From Syntrophomonas sp. (lineage in GTDB: Bacteria > Bacillota > Syntrophomonadia > Syntrophomonadales > Syntrophomonadaceae), in NCBI GenBank assembly GCA_016841425.1, contig JAENZE010000016.1:13354-77353 (forward strand): a stretch of 64,000 nucleotides of DNA. The letters are read 5' to 3'. Both the position numbers and the translations under genes were made by a program. The notes below the pieces were generated by a model. It did not search any database. It was not told the origin of the DNA and saw only the letters and a list, made by a program, of their open reading frames with translations. Below are positions 24,914-34,111 of the stretch, piece after piece. Every line of letters starts with the position of its first letter. Position 1 is the first letter of the stretch.

Positions 24914-24982
24914 AAAAAAAGGCAGATGAATTCCCATACACAGGTATGCCGAAAATCTTGAATCGCCGGCCATAAGATGAAG

Positions 24983-24998
24983 TGGCACGAATATTGCT
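24983..24998 (+). promoter_or_regulatory. hbd: Sigma-54 (-24/-12) promoter of the beta-oxidation cluster
   Basis: TGGCACGAATATTGCT matches the RpoN consensus TGGCACGNNNNTTGCW at every defined position. It lies 125 bp upstream of hbd, the first gene of the cluster, downstream of the palindrome at 24890. A sigma-54-dependent activator gene closes the cluster. Confidence 0.88.
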
Positions 24999-25122
24999 AG
25001 TATATGGCAATAGGGCTTTAAAAGAAAGGAGGTCAGCGATATCAGAGCCCGGGAGTAAAAACTTGTATTGCTGATTACGGTGTTAATGGGGTTTATTAAT
25101 ATTTGAGGGGGAGGTAGAATCG

Positions 25123-25977
25123 ATGGATATTAACAAGGTTGGGGTTCTCGGTGCAGGTACCATGGGAGCCGGAATTGCTCAGGTGGGCATTGAAGCCGGG
25201 TTTCCAGTGGTGCTGATTGATATTGAATCCACAGTTCTGGCTAAAGCAGTTAAAGGATTGGACAAAGCCTGGCAGAAAGCTGTAGATAAAGGAAAATTGA
25301 CTGAAGAAGGTAAACATAAATGGCAGTCTCTATTAACCACCAGTGGGGACTTGAAGGATTTTGCAGATTGTGATGTGGTCATCGAAGCAATTGTAGAGAA
25401 TATGGACATCAAGAAAAAAGTATTTCAGCAGTTAGACGATATCTGCCCGGCACATACCATTCTGGCATCTAATACCTCTGCACTCAGCATTACCGAGATA
25501 GCATCTTCAACTAAGCGAGCTGATAAGATTGTGGGTATGCATTTCTTTAATCCAGTTCCAGTCATGAAATTAGTCGAGGTTATTCCGGGAGCGGAAACTA
25601 CTGATGAGGCAGCTGCAGCGGTGATGGAATTGTGCTTCAAAATAAAAAAGGAACCAGTAAAAGCCAAGGAAGTTCCAGGTTTCATAGTAAACCGGCTGCT
25701 GGTCCCTTATTTAAATGAGGCTGCCTTCGCCTATCAGGAAGGGGTGGCAAGTGCCGAAGAAATTGATAAGGCTATGAAGCTGGGGGCTAATATGCCTATC
25801 GGACCGTTAGCCCTATGCGATATGGTAGGTATCGATGTGCTCCTCTCGGTCTGTGAATACTACTGGCGTGAATTCGGAGATTCCAAATACCGTCCCTCCC
25901 TGGCCTTAAAATCGAAATGCCGGGCCGGACACCTGGGTATAAAAACTGGAAAGGGATTCTACGATTATACCAAGTAA
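25123..25977 (+). CDS. hbd: 3-hydroxybutyryl-CoA dehydrogenase
   Basis: A 284-residue NAD(P)-dependent dehydrogenase with Rossmann motif VGVLGAGTMGAGIAQ (residues ~6-20), the catalytic His in GMHFFNPVPVMKLVEVI, and a C-terminal dimerisation domain ending GIKTGKGFYDY. It oxidises (S)-3-hydroxybutyryl-CoA to acetoacetyl-CoA, the step after hydration in butyrate oxidation, in the cytoplasm. GGGGGAGGT precedes ATG 25123. It is the first gene behind the sigma-54 promoter and is 14 bp from the crotonase gene, so the two are co-transcribed. Confidence 0.96.
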   Translation: MDINKVGVLGAGTMGAGIAQVGIEAGFPVVLIDIESTVLAKAVKGLDKAWQKAVDKGKLTEEGKHKWQSLLTTSGDLKDFADCDVVIEAIVENMDIKKKVFQQLDDICPAHTILASNTSALSITEIASSTKRADKIVGMHFFNPVPVMKLVEVIPGAETTDEAAAAVMELCFKIKKEPVKAKEVPGFIVNRLLVPYLNEAAFAYQEGVASAEEIDKAMKLGANMPIGPLALCDMVGIDVLLSVCEYYWREFGDSKYRPSLALKSKCRAGHLGIKTGKGFYDYTK

Positions 25978-25991
25978 AAGGGGAGGTTTAT

Positions 25992-26771
25992 ATGGATTTT
26001 AAGACGCTGCTTTTTGACAAAGAAGATGGTCTAGGGACCATAACTTTGAACCGACCACAATCGTTTAACGGCTTGAATGATGAATTGTTAGAAGAATTAT
26101 CACTGCTGATGGATGAAATAACCCGTGATGATGAAATTAGAGCCGTTATCCTGACCGGAGGCAGTGAGGTATTTGCTGCCGGGGGAGATATAGCTTACAT
26201 AGCGTCTCTGGATACCCTGGGTGCTGCTAAATTTGTTGCTTTAGCCCAGGAAGCGATGGATAAGATAGAAAATCTCGACAAACCGGTGATAGCTGCTATT
26301 AATGGTTTGGCCCTGGGGGGAGGCTGTGAGCTTGCACTGGCAGCAGATGTCAGGTTAGCTTCAGAAGGTTCTGTTTTTGGTCTGCCGGAAATAAACCTGG
26401 GGATTATCCCCGGGGCGGGTGGTACCCAGAGACTGGCCAGGACGGTAGGTCCGGGTTGGGCTAAATACCTGATTTATACTGGGGAAAACGTAGACACAGA
26501 TCAGGCGTTAAAAATTGGTCTCATAAACAAAGTGTTTTCCAAAGATATGCTGATGGAAGAAGCCCGTAAGCTGGGTAAAAAACTTGGTTCCAAGGCTCCT
26601 ATTGCCCTTAAAACGGCTAAAAAGTGTATCAACTATGGGGGCAGTGTAGATCTGGCATCAGGACTGCTATTTGAACAAAAATCATGGGCTCTGTTGTTTG
26701 CAACCGAAGACCAAAAGGAAGGATTTAATGCCTTTTTAGAAAAGAGAAAACCAGGTTTTACTGGAAGGTAA
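25992..26771 (+). CDS. crt: Crotonase (enoyl-CoA hydratase)
   Basis: ATG 25992 follows GGGGAGGT; upstream in-frame codons belong to the end of hbd. The 259-residue protein has the crotonase oxyanion hole (AAGGDIAYI and NGLALGGGCELALAAD) and both catalytic glutamates, in GGGCE and in LPEINLGIIPGAGG. It hydrates crotonyl-CoA to 3-hydroxybutyryl-CoA. The order hbd-crt-acd matches a compact beta-oxidation unit. Substrate range beyond C4 cannot be read from sequence. Confidence 0.95.
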   Translation: MDFKTLLFDKEDGLGTITLNRPQSFNGLNDELLEELSLLMDEITRDDEIRAVILTGGSEVFAAGGDIAYIASLDTLGAAKFVALAQEAMDKIENLDKPVIAAINGLALGGGCELALAADVRLASEGSVFGLPEINLGIIPGAGGTQRLARTVGPGWAKYLIYTGENVDTDQALKIGLINKVFSKDMLMEEARKLGKKLGSKAPIALKTAKKCINYGGSVDLASGLLFEQKSWALLFATEDQKEGFNAFLEKRKPGFTGR

Positions 26772-26901
26772 TTGGATAAATAGAATCCCTGCCAGTTGCC
26801 TGATATAGAAGGAGTAGAGGAAGTTGGAAGAGGAATAACCATGGCTTCGTTATGGAGCCGAGGTATATATATTATAAATTTATTTTGAAGGAGGAGTATA
26901 C

Positions 26902-28041
26902 ATGGATTTTCGCTTAACTGAGGAACAAGAGATGATCCGGAAAATGGCCAGGGACTTTGCAGATAATGAGGTGCTGCCCTACTGTCAGCAGTGGGATGAA
27001 GAACACATATTCCCCTGGGACACGGTTAAAAAGCTGCAGGAACTGGGATTGATGACCTGCGGGGTACCGGCTGAATATGGTGGACCAGGAATTGATCATC
27101 TGGGACAATGCATCATAGCAGAAGAAATCAGTCGTGGTGATGCAGGTCTGGCAACTACCCTGGCCGCCAGTACTCTCCTGGGGCCTGATCCGGTATATAT
27201 TGCTGCTACCGATGAGCAAAAGAAATGGTGGTATGGCCGGATGCTGGAAGGTGCGATAACCGCATTTTGTCTGACTGAGCCAGGTGCTGGGTCTGATGCA
27301 GGAGGACTGTCTACCCGCTGCGTTAAAGATGGTGATGATTATATTCTGAATGGCACCAAACAGTTCATAAGCAACGGAGGAGTTGCTCAGCTGTATACAG
27401 TTTTTACGACATTGGATAAAAAATTAGGATACAAAGGTATGTGCAGCTTTATGGTAGACCGTGATACTCCCGGCATAAGTATCAGTAAGCCGGAGAATAA
27501 AATGGGAATAAGGAGTTCCAATACCACCCAGGTAATATTTGAAGATGTACGGGTACCCGCCCGCAATCTGCTGGGTAAAGAAGGAGATGGCATGAAAATA
27601 GCGATGAAGACCCTGGATATATCCCGGGCAGTAGTCGCAGCCATGGCCGTAGGAATAGCCCAGGGAGCGTTTGAATGTGCTGTACAATATGCTAAGGAAA
27701 GACAGCAGTTCGGAAAGCCTATTGCCAGTTTTCAAGCTGTACAGTTTATGCTGGCAGAAATGTCAGTTATGGTTGAAACAGCTCGCCTCTTGTACCAGAA
27801 AGCCGCTAATAATCAGGATATGGGTCTACCTTATACCCGCGAGGCCTCCCTGGCTAAATACTGGGGTGGTGAGGCAGCCATGAAGGTAAGCTTGAATGCG
27901 GTTCAGGTCCATGGAGGATATGGATATACCAAGGAGTATATGGTAGAGAAATATATGCGTGATGCCAAAATATTCCAGATATTTGAGGGTACAGCTGAAG
28001 TTCAGAAGCTGGTAATAGCCGGTGATGTTCTTCGTGCTTAA
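26902..28041 (+). CDS. Short-chain acyl-CoA dehydrogenase (butyryl-CoA dehydrogenase-like)
   Basis: A 379-residue FAD enzyme of typical length. The FAD-binding stretch CLTEPGAGSDAGG is at ~residue 126 and the catalytic Glu is in IFEGTAEVQKLVIAGDVLR near the C-terminus. It oxidises butyryl-CoA or a similar acyl-CoA to the enoyl-CoA; in syntrophs electrons go to EtfAB and onward to hydrogen or formate. No etf genes lie in the window. AAGGAGGAG precedes ATG 26902. It is 130 bp after crt in the same direction, within the sigma-54-led cluster. Confidence 0.95.
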   Translation: MDFRLTEEQEMIRKMARDFADNEVLPYCQQWDEEHIFPWDTVKKLQELGLMTCGVPAEYGGPGIDHLGQCIIAEEISRGDAGLATTLAASTLLGPDPVYIAATDEQKKWWYGRMLEGAITAFCLTEPGAGSDAGGLSTRCVKDGDDYILNGTKQFISNGGVAQLYTVFTTLDKKLGYKGMCSFMVDRDTPGISISKPENKMGIRSSNTTQVIFEDVRVPARNLLGKEGDGMKIAMKTLDISRAVVAAMAVGIAQGAFECAVQYAKERQQFGKPIASFQAVQFMLAEMSVMVETARLLYQKAANNQDMGLPYTREASLAKYWGGEAAMKVSLNAVQVHGGYGYTKEYMVEKYMRDAKIFQIFEGTAEVQKLVIAGDVLRA

Positions 28042-28232
28042 GCCTGAGGAACAGCTGTAAGTTGTGCGGTAACGGCGGAACCAGAATATAGACCCCCTGA
28101 TTTTAACAGTATAACGGGAGGTTAAAGTATGGTTGATTTAATCATGAGATAATGAACCTTCCGTTATACAGGTTCTCTTACCAACAGCAGCCCACTAATG
28201 GAATTTTTTATAATTTCGAAGGAGGAGTACAT

Positions 28233-29579
28233 ATGTTTAACAGCGAGTACAAAGAAAAATTCCGCACTCCCGAAGAGGCAGTCAAGGTAGTCAAATCTGG
28301 AGACTGGGTGGATTATATGTATTTTAACGGATATCCAAAGGCTCTGGATAAAGCTCTGGCTAAAAGAAAAGATGAACTCTTTGGAGTCCATGTCAGAAGC
28401 GGTATCTCCCTGCCCCCATTTCCTGAAGTGCCTATAAGTGATCCAAGCATGGAACACTTCCAGTGGGATAGCTGGCATTATAGTGCATGGGATGCCAAGC
28501 TGGCGGACCAGGGTATCTGCAGTTTTTCACCTTTGCTGTATCATGAGGTTCCCGGATACTACCGGAATCGTGAAGTTGAGGTGGATGTAGCTATGCTGCG
28601 GGTATGTCCCATGGATAGATTTGGTTATTTTAACCTGGGGATAAATGCCTCCCATTGTGAGGCAGTTATAGAGAATGCCAAAATAACCATTGTTGAAGAA
28701 AATGAAACTATGCCCTATGTATACGGTGGTAATGGGCACCAGATTCATATATCAGAGATAGACTTTATAGTGCGGGGAGAAAATGAAGCCATGGCCAATG
28801 CCCCGATACTGGAAGCTACCGAGGCTGAAAGAAGGATTGCCGAACATATAATGGAGGATATTCATGACGGATGCTGCATTCAGCTGGGTATTGGCGGTCT
28901 GCCTAATTACCTGGGCAAACAGATAGCAGCCGCCAGGCTAAGGGACTTAAGTGTCCACACTGAGATGATGGCTGACGCCTATGTGGAAATGTGGAAAAAT
29001 GGATGTATTACAGGTCGGAAAAAAGAGATCGATCGTAAACGGATAGTCTGTACCTTCGCCCTCGGCTCTCCCGAGCTGTATGAATTTATGGATCGGAATC
29101 CCATGATAGCATGTTACTCGGTAGACTATACAAATGATCCAGCTGTAATTGCCAGGATCTCTAATATGATATCGATAAACGGCTGTCTGGAAGTAGATTT
29201 CTACGGACAGGTCACATCTGAAATGCAGGGACCTCGTCAGATAACTGGCACCGGTGGACAATGGGATTTTGTTCTGGGTTCCTATCATTCCCCGGGAGGC
29301 AAGAGCTTTTTATGTACTTCTTCTACCTTTAAGGACAAAGAAGGCAGGCTGCAGTCCAAGATTAAACCTTTCCTGACTCCGGGTGCCGCCTGCACAGTTT
29401 CCAGGCAGCTAACTCATTATGTAGTAACAGAATACGGCAAAGCTTTGATGAAATGCCAGTCTATATGGAAGAGGACGGAGAACCTGATCGATATTGCCCA
29501 TCCGGATTTTCGTGATGAGCTGATAAAAGAGGCTGCCAATTTAGGATTTTGGAAAAGGACTAATAAAATTGAGCCTTAA
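28233..29579 (+). CDS. Acyl-CoA:acetate CoA-transferase (copy 1)
   Basis: ATG 28233 follows GAAGGAGGAG; upstream in-frame ATGs lack sites. The 448-residue protein belongs to the acetyl-CoA hydrolase/transferase family (butyryl-CoA:acetate and 4-hydroxybutyrate CoA-transferases). It shows PMDRFGYFNLG, HISEIDFIV, CCIQLGIGGLPN and INGCLEVDFYGQVTSEMQG, where the Glu near EVDFYGQV is the likely CoA-thioester-forming residue. The final GTGGQWDFVLGS and VVTEYGKA are also characteristic. It would activate butyrate using acetyl-CoA. A terminator follows at 29613. Confidence 0.92.
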   Translation: MFNSEYKEKFRTPEEAVKVVKSGDWVDYMYFNGYPKALDKALAKRKDELFGVHVRSGISLPPFPEVPISDPSMEHFQWDSWHYSAWDAKLADQGICSFSPLLYHEVPGYYRNREVEVDVAMLRVCPMDRFGYFNLGINASHCEAVIENAKITIVEENETMPYVYGGNGHQIHISEIDFIVRGENEAMANAPILEATEAERRIAEHIMEDIHDGCCIQLGIGGLPNYLGKQIAAARLRDLSVHTEMMADAYVEMWKNGCITGRKKEIDRKRIVCTFALGSPELYEFMDRNPMIACYSVDYTNDPAVIARISNMISINGCLEVDFYGQVTSEMQGPRQITGTGGQWDFVLGSYHSPGGKSFLCTSSTFKDKEGRLQSKIKPFLTPGAACTVSRQLTHYVVTEYGKALMKCQSIWKRTENLIDIAHPDFRDELIKEAANLGFWKRTNKIEP

Positions 29580-29612
29580 AGCACTGACTAATATGATAAA
29601 AAAATATCTCTT

Positions 29613-29644
29613 GGTCAGCAGGGGTTACCTTGCTGACCCCCTTT
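29613..29644 (+). terminator. Terminator after CoA-transferase copy 1
   Basis: GGTCAGCA (29613-29620) pairs with TGCTGACC (29631-29638), followed by CCCCTTT. The second CoA-transferase is therefore probably expressed from its own promoter. The stem contains the GGTCAG word seen in the dispersed palindromes. Confidence 0.6.
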
Positions 29645-29769
29645 CCGATATTAGGATTCATTCCACTTAAAGATTGCTGCTATAATGCGAGTCAGAAGTC
29701 CCGATTGGCAAAGAGTAAGAATTATTTACTATTTACTAAACATCATACAAATTCAAGGGGGAGAAAGTA

Positions 29770-31116
29770 TTGAGTTATTGGGGGGAATACCAAAGCAAAT
29801 TGGTATCTGCTGCTGAAGCAGTAAGGGTGATCAAATCCGGGGACTGGATTGACTATGGTTCCATGAATGGACAGATAGTCAGCCTGGATCAAGCATTGGC
29901 GGAGAGAAAAGATGAACTGGAAGATATTAAGGTATGGAATCTCCTAAACAGTTTTCCGGCCAAGATACTGGAAGCTGATCCCAGAGGCGAAACCTTTACC
30001 TGGAATTCATGGCACCTTTCAGGGCGCGATCGTAATCTAATCAAAAACGGGCGTCCGGTTTATTATTCATCCATACGCTATTCCGAACTACCCAGGTATG
30101 TAAGGGAACATATTGAACCTCTGGCTGTGGCTATGCTGCAGGTAGGGCCGATGGATGAACACGGGTATTTTAATTTTGGTCCCCAGGGCTCGCATACCCG
30201 CGCGGTCTGTGAGCGGGCTGGGGTAGTTATACTGGAAATTAATATGAACATGCCCCGCTGTCTAGGAGGATATGAAGAGGCCATTCATATTTCAGAAGTC
30301 GATTATATTGTGGAAGGAGAGAATCCCTCCCTGGTGCAGATTCCGGGGAGTCCACCAAGTGAGGTGGATGAGAAAGCGGCTAGATTTATTATAGAGGAAA
30401 TGAGAGATGCATGCTGTATACAGCTGGGAATCGGGGGGATGCCCAATGCTGTAGGCAGAATGATAGCTGACTCGGACTTGGAAAACCTGGGCTGCCATAC
30501 CGAAATGCTGGTGGATGCGTATGTAGATATGTATGAGGCTGGCAGGTTGACTAATCTGAAGAAAAAGATTGATCCAGGAAAAATCGTATATACATTTGCC
30601 CTGGGGTCACAGAAGCTATACAATTTTATCAATAATAATCCGCGCTGTGCAATGTATCCAGTCAACTATACCAATAGTCCAGGAATCGCTGCTTTGAACG
30701 ATAATCTGGTCAGTATCAACAATGCCATAGAAGTGGACCTGTACGGGCAGGTATGCTCGGAATCAGCTGGTACCAGGATAATCAGCGGGACCGGGGGACA
30801 GCTGGATTTTGTGCTGGCAGGGTATGAATCCCGAGGGGGCAAGTCTTTTGTATGTCTGCCATCATGCAATATTGGCCAGGCAGGCAATATGATAAGCAGA
30901 ATTGTACCAGTATTGACATCTGGAGCTATAGTAACGGACCCCCGTTCAGTAGCCCAGTTTATTGTAACTGAGTATGGTATGCTTGAAATGAAGGGCAAAT
31001 CGGTGTGGCAGAGGGCAGAGGGGCTTATAAGCCTGGCTCATCCAAAAGCAAGAGATGATCTGGTCAAAAGTGCCGAGGAACAGGGTATTTGGAGAAAAAG
31101 CAATAAAACTTTATAA
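29770..31116 (+). CDS. Acyl-CoA:acetate CoA-transferase (copy 2)
   Basis: A second 448-residue CoA-transferase, clearly paralogous to the gene upstream (VKSGDWVDY versus IKSGDWIDY, PMDEHGYFNFG, CCIQLGIGGMPN, INNAIEVDLYGQVCSES, GTGGQLDFVLAG). It starts at TTG 29770 behind GGGGGAGAAAG. Divergence is high enough to suggest a different acid specificity rather than recent duplication. It is separated from copy 1 by a terminator and 190 bp, so it is independently regulated. It ends 17 bp before a GGGGTCAG palindrome. Confidence 0.92.
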   Translation: MSYWGEYQSKLVSAAEAVRVIKSGDWIDYGSMNGQIVSLDQALAERKDELEDIKVWNLLNSFPAKILEADPRGETFTWNSWHLSGRDRNLIKNGRPVYYSSIRYSELPRYVREHIEPLAVAMLQVGPMDEHGYFNFGPQGSHTRAVCERAGVVILEINMNMPRCLGGYEEAIHISEVDYIVEGENPSLVQIPGSPPSEVDEKAARFIIEEMRDACCIQLGIGGMPNAVGRMIADSDLENLGCHTEMLVDAYVDMYEAGRLTNLKKKIDPGKIVYTFALGSQKLYNFINNNPRCAMYPVNYTNSPGIAALNDNLVSINNAIEVDLYGQVCSESAGTRIISGTGGQLDFVLAGYESRGGKSFVCLPSCNIGQAGNMISRIVPVLTSGAIVTDPRSVAQFIVTEYGMLEMKGKSVWQRAEGLISLAHPKARDDLVKSAEEQGIWRKSNKTL

Positions 31117-31133
31117 CTCTGATTAAATAAATC

Positions 31134-31191
31134 AAGGGGTCAGGCTTGACTTACTTTAAGCTAGCTTAAGGTAAGTTAAGCCTGACCCCTT
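31134..31191. repeat. GGGGTCAG-family palindrome at the end of the CoA-transferase cluster
   Basis: AAGGGGTCAGGCTT (31134-31147) is exactly inverted at 31178-31191, with a second inner palindrome around TTAAGCTAGCTTAA. TTTTATG follows, so it could also terminate transcription. It belongs to the same family as 13636-13688. Confidence 0.85.
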
Positions 31192-31342
31192 TTATGATAT
31201 AATCTTTATAATATATACTCCATCTAGTCAGACCCGGATAGATTAAATATAAGCTAGGACCACGTTTTTTGAAAGCTATCATCTGCGGTTAGGTTCGGGG
31301 AATTAAAAGAAAATTCAGGCTGTGTTCGGGGGGGAGCTGCGA

Positions 31343-32707
31343 TTGGAAATAGGACGGATATTGGAAGCTTTATTTACTGAAAACCAGTTTATGGCAGCAA
31401 TGATAGTTGACGATAGAGGAAGGATTGTATCAATAAGCGAGACTTATCTGAATGTATTGAATTTATGCCGGGAAGAAGTGATTGGACGGCCGGCTAAAGA
31501 AATTACACCTCATACCCGGGTCATGACAGTACTTGAATCCGGGAAAGCAATAGTTGGGTATAATTGGAGGATCAACGATTATAACATGATAGCTTCAACT
31601 ATACCGATTATACAGGAAGGCAAAGTGGTAGGTGCTTTTGCTTACAGTGTTTTCATGGATATCTGGAATGCCCAGGATACTATCGAAAATCTTTTAACTG
31701 AATTGAACATGTATAAAGACGAGGTTGATAACCTGTACAAGGCCAAATATAATTTCGAGGATATACTTGGTAAAAATGAGGTCTTTAAGAAGGTGAAAAA
31801 TTTTGCTCATCAGGTGGCGCAGCATACCATTACTACTGTTCTTTTATGTGGAGAGAGTGGTACTGGCAAAGAACTCTTTGCCCAGGCTATTCATAATCAA
31901 TCTAGCCGCAGTCGCTTTCCATTTTTAAGAATAAACTGTGCCACTATTCCGGAAAACCTCCTGGAGGCTGAACTTTTTGGTTATGAAGAGGGGGCTTTTA
32001 CCGGTGCCAAAAAGGGTGGGAAACCTGGTAAATTTGAACTGGCCAGCGGGGGAACCATTTTCTTGGATGAAATAGGGGAGATGTCTACCACTATGCAAAG
32101 TAAACTGCTGGTAGCCCTGCAGGAACAGGAAATAGAGCGTCTGGGAGGCAGCCATCCCATACGAGTTAATGTAAGAGTTATAGCGGCCACTAATAGAAAC
32201 CTGGAGGATATGATCGAAAGTGGGGCTTTCAGGGAGGATTTGTATTATAGGTTGAATGTGGTTAGATTGGACATACCTCCCTTAAGAAAAAGATCAGGAG
32301 ATATCCCGCTGCTCTGCCATCATATCATGACCAGACTAAACTGCCGTTTGGCTACCGGGATCAAAGAAATTACCAGCAGTGCCCTGGAGATGCTGGGCAG
32401 TTATTCGTGGCCTGGCAACATCCGAGAATTAGAAAACGTATTGGAAAGGGCTATGATCCTGGCCGATATGGAGAAGACCGAAATACTGGATGCCCGGCAT
32501 TTTATGTTCATTAAAAAACGTCTGGATTTAAATCGGGCATCCCATGAAAAACAGAGTTTAAAAACTGCGGTCAGAGAGTTCGAAAGAGACCTGATTGATA
32601 AGGCCATGCAGGATGCAGATTACGATAGGGTTAAAGCGGCTGAATTGCTGGAGATTGATTTATCTACCCTGTACAGGAAATTGAAGAAATGGGATTTCCC
32701 TGCTTAG
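31343..32707 (+). CDS. PAS-domain sigma-54-dependent transcriptional activator
   Basis: TTG 31343 lies 7 bases after GGGGGGAG; an in-frame GTG 31322 is possible. The 454-residue protein has an N-terminal PAS domain (~15-110), an AAA+ domain with Walker A GESGTGKE (170-177), the sigma-54 contact loop GAFTGA (217-222) and [12 protein letters not shown], and a C-terminal Fis-type helix-turn-helix (~415-450). It remodels RNA polymerase-sigma-54 at -24/-12 promoters. Position at the end of the beta-oxidation cluster, whose promoter at 24983 is sigma-54 type, makes it the likely local activator; the PAS domain may sense a fatty acid or redox signal. Confidence 0.95.
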   Translation: MEIGRILEALFTENQFMAAMIVDDRGRIVSISETYLNVLNLCREEVIGRPAKEITPHTRVMTVLESGKAIVGYNWRINDYNMIASTIPIIQEGKVVGAFAYSVFMDIWNAQDTIENLLTELNMYKDEVDNLYKAKYNFEDILGKNEVFKKVKNFAHQVAQHTITTVLLCGESGTGKELFAQAIHNQSSRSRFPFLRINCATIPENLLEAELFGYEEGAFTGAKKGGKPGKFELASGGTIFLDEIGEMSTTMQSKLLVALQEQEIERLGGSHPIRVNVRVIAATNRNLEDMIESGAFREDLYYRLNVVRLDIPPLRKRSGDIPLLCHHIMTRLNCRLATGIKEITSSALEMLGSYSWPGNIRELENVLERAMILADMEKTEILDARHFMFIKKRLDLNRASHEKQSLKTAVREFERDLIDKAMQDADYDRVKAAELLEIDLSTLYRKLKKWDFPA

Positions 32708-32835
32708 AACACGGTATCAGCCACTAGCTCGCTTTACCCTTCCTTAATCATTCTGAGCTATAGGCGAAACAAATTGCACCCTTAATTGTACCGCAATGAA
32801 ATGCAGGTACATCAGATGTCCCGCTTCAGCGGGGA

Positions 32836-32943
32836 GGTCCTGTGGGCTTCATTATTATTTCGAGCGCAGCGAGCCCAAATTGTGGTCCTGTGGGCTTCAT
32901 TATTATTTTGAGCGCAGCGAGCCCAAATTGTGGTCCTGTGGGC
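32836..32943. repeat. 48-bp tandem repeat, non-coding
   Basis: GGTCCTGTGGGCTTCATTAT begins copies at 32836 and 32884, with a partial third at 32932 (period 48). Copies 1 and 2 differ by about one base. Each unit can fold through GGGCT...AGCCC. No convincing gene lies here; minus-strand reading frames in this stretch merely translate the repeat. Confidence 0.85.
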
Positions 32944-33182
32944 TCCTTGCTCTGCTGAACCCTCGCCAGGCCTGAGGGATAAGATGCTATAGGTGGCGAG
33001 CATTAAGCCTGCTCCCGCCGTCGGCCGGACTCAAGCTGGTGAGTGGAGATAATACTGTCTATATAAGTTATGCTGTATATTCAAGATAGTACAAGGGCTA
33101 TAACTCGCCTTACCCTCCTTGCTCTGAGCAGGCTGAACCCTCGCCAGGCCTGAGGGATAAGATGCTATAGGTGGCGAGCATT
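32943..33182. repeat. Pair of ~62-bp direct repeats in a 530-bp gap
   Basis: The segments 32943-33004 and 33115-33182 are nearly identical (shared core CCTCGCCAGGCCTGAGGGAT), except that the second has 6 extra bases near its start. They contain the palindromic CCTCGCCAGGCCTGAGG core. They lie between the activator gene and the QueG-like gene. The gap 32708-33239 holds these repeats and nothing else I can name. Confidence 0.8.
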
Positions 33183-33239
33183 GAGTTTGTGCATGAGTAG
33201 AGTTCTTGCAGTACACCAATTTTGGGGAGGTAGTGGGAA

Positions 33240-34094
33240 ATGCATGCTGATAAGTCCGGGGACATGTTGATTTCCGATAGAGGTGAACTTAAACAGAGGA
33301 TCAAGGATTTCTGCTTCGCTCAGGGAGCGGACCTGGTTGGTTTCGCATCAGTTGACCGGTGGGAAAAGATGAATGAAGTACCGCCTGATTTTCGGCCGAC
33401 ATCAATATGGGCACCGGCTAGAACAGTGGTAGTAATAGGTATAGCTATGCCTCTGCCGATAGTTGAAACTACTCCTTCCATTCTGCATAAGGAATTATAT
33501 GATACATGTAATCGAGAGTTGGACAGCCTGGCTTTCAACCTGGTGAGATATCTTAACCGGCAGCAGCAGGCGGGGTATTTTTTTACCCGTGATGGGTATG
33601 CGAGTTTAAAGGTTCTGAAGGAAAAACCTTACGCGGCCTTTAGCCATGTAATGGCAGGCAAGTATGCTGGTCTGGGCACGATGGGATTAAGCCACAATCT
33701 GCTCACCCCCCAGTTTGGGCCCCGGGTGCGTCTGGTGTCGGTATTTACTTCTGCTGATATAGAACCGGATCCCATGATTGAAAAGGAACTATGCATTAAA
33801 TGCGAAGCTTGTGCCAGGTGCTGTCCCAAAGATGCACTAAAGCCTAAAGAGGAAGAGCTTATTGCTGATTACGACAAGATGGCCTGCATAGAAATGGCCG
33901 AGGAATTAACCCGAAGACGATGCTATCCCTGTGGCATTTGTATAAAAGTCTGTCCGATAGGCCAAGACCGTTTGTTGTATAAGCAGAAGGGGATATTAAA
34001 AAAATACCTGCAGGAGAGCGAAGCTCTTTCAGCCGACCCGGAAGACCCTGAATACAAGACCTGGACTCATATTAGGAAATATGGGAGCTGGTAG
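33240..34094 (+). CDS. QueG-like (epoxyqueuosine reductase family) iron-sulfur protein
   Basis: A 284-residue protein related to QueG/COG1600. It has an N-terminal corrinoid-binding-type region (GADLVGFASVDR, VVVIGIAMPLP), SHVMAGKYAGLGTMGLSHNLLT, then two [4Fe-4S] motifs: CIKCEACARCCP (from Cys185) and CYPCGICIKVCP (Cys228, 231, 234, 238). The C-terminal HEAT-like domain of true QueG (~380 residues) is absent, so it belongs to the shorter cobalamin/Fe-S branch related to reductive dehalogenases, with unknown substrate. GGGGAGG precedes ATG 33240. It is 17 bp before the cupin gene, likely one operon. Confidence 0.85.
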   Translation: MHADKSGDMLISDRGELKQRIKDFCFAQGADLVGFASVDRWEKMNEVPPDFRPTSIWAPARTVVVIGIAMPLPIVETTPSILHKELYDTCNRELDSLAFNLVRYLNRQQQAGYFFTRDGYASLKVLKEKPYAAFSHVMAGKYAGLGTMGLSHNLLTPQFGPRVRLVSVFTSADIEPDPMIEKELCIKCEACARCCPKDALKPKEEELIADYDKMACIEMAEELTRRRCYPCGICIKVCPIGQDRLLYKQKGILKKYLQESEALSADPEDPEYKTWTHIRKYGSW

Positions 34095-34111
34095 TAAAAG
34101 GAGGGATAATA

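Noticed and set aside
28129-28152. 7-codon frame with GGGAGG before the first CoA-transferase
   Set aside because: Too short to annotate as a gene without evidence of translation; mentioned as a possible leader only.
29645-29769. Possible sigma-54 promoter upstream of CoA-transferase copy 2 (ATTGGCAAAGAG)
   Set aside because: It lacks the -12 GC element and matches the consensus poorly.
32812-33003. Minus-strand frame with repeated WARCA-type residues
   Set aside because: It is a translation of the 48-bp non-coding tandem repeat, with no ribosome site or recognisable domain.
33240-34094. Calling the iron-sulfur protein QueG itself
   Set aside because: It is about 100 residues shorter and lacks the C-terminal HEAT-like domain used for tRNA binding.
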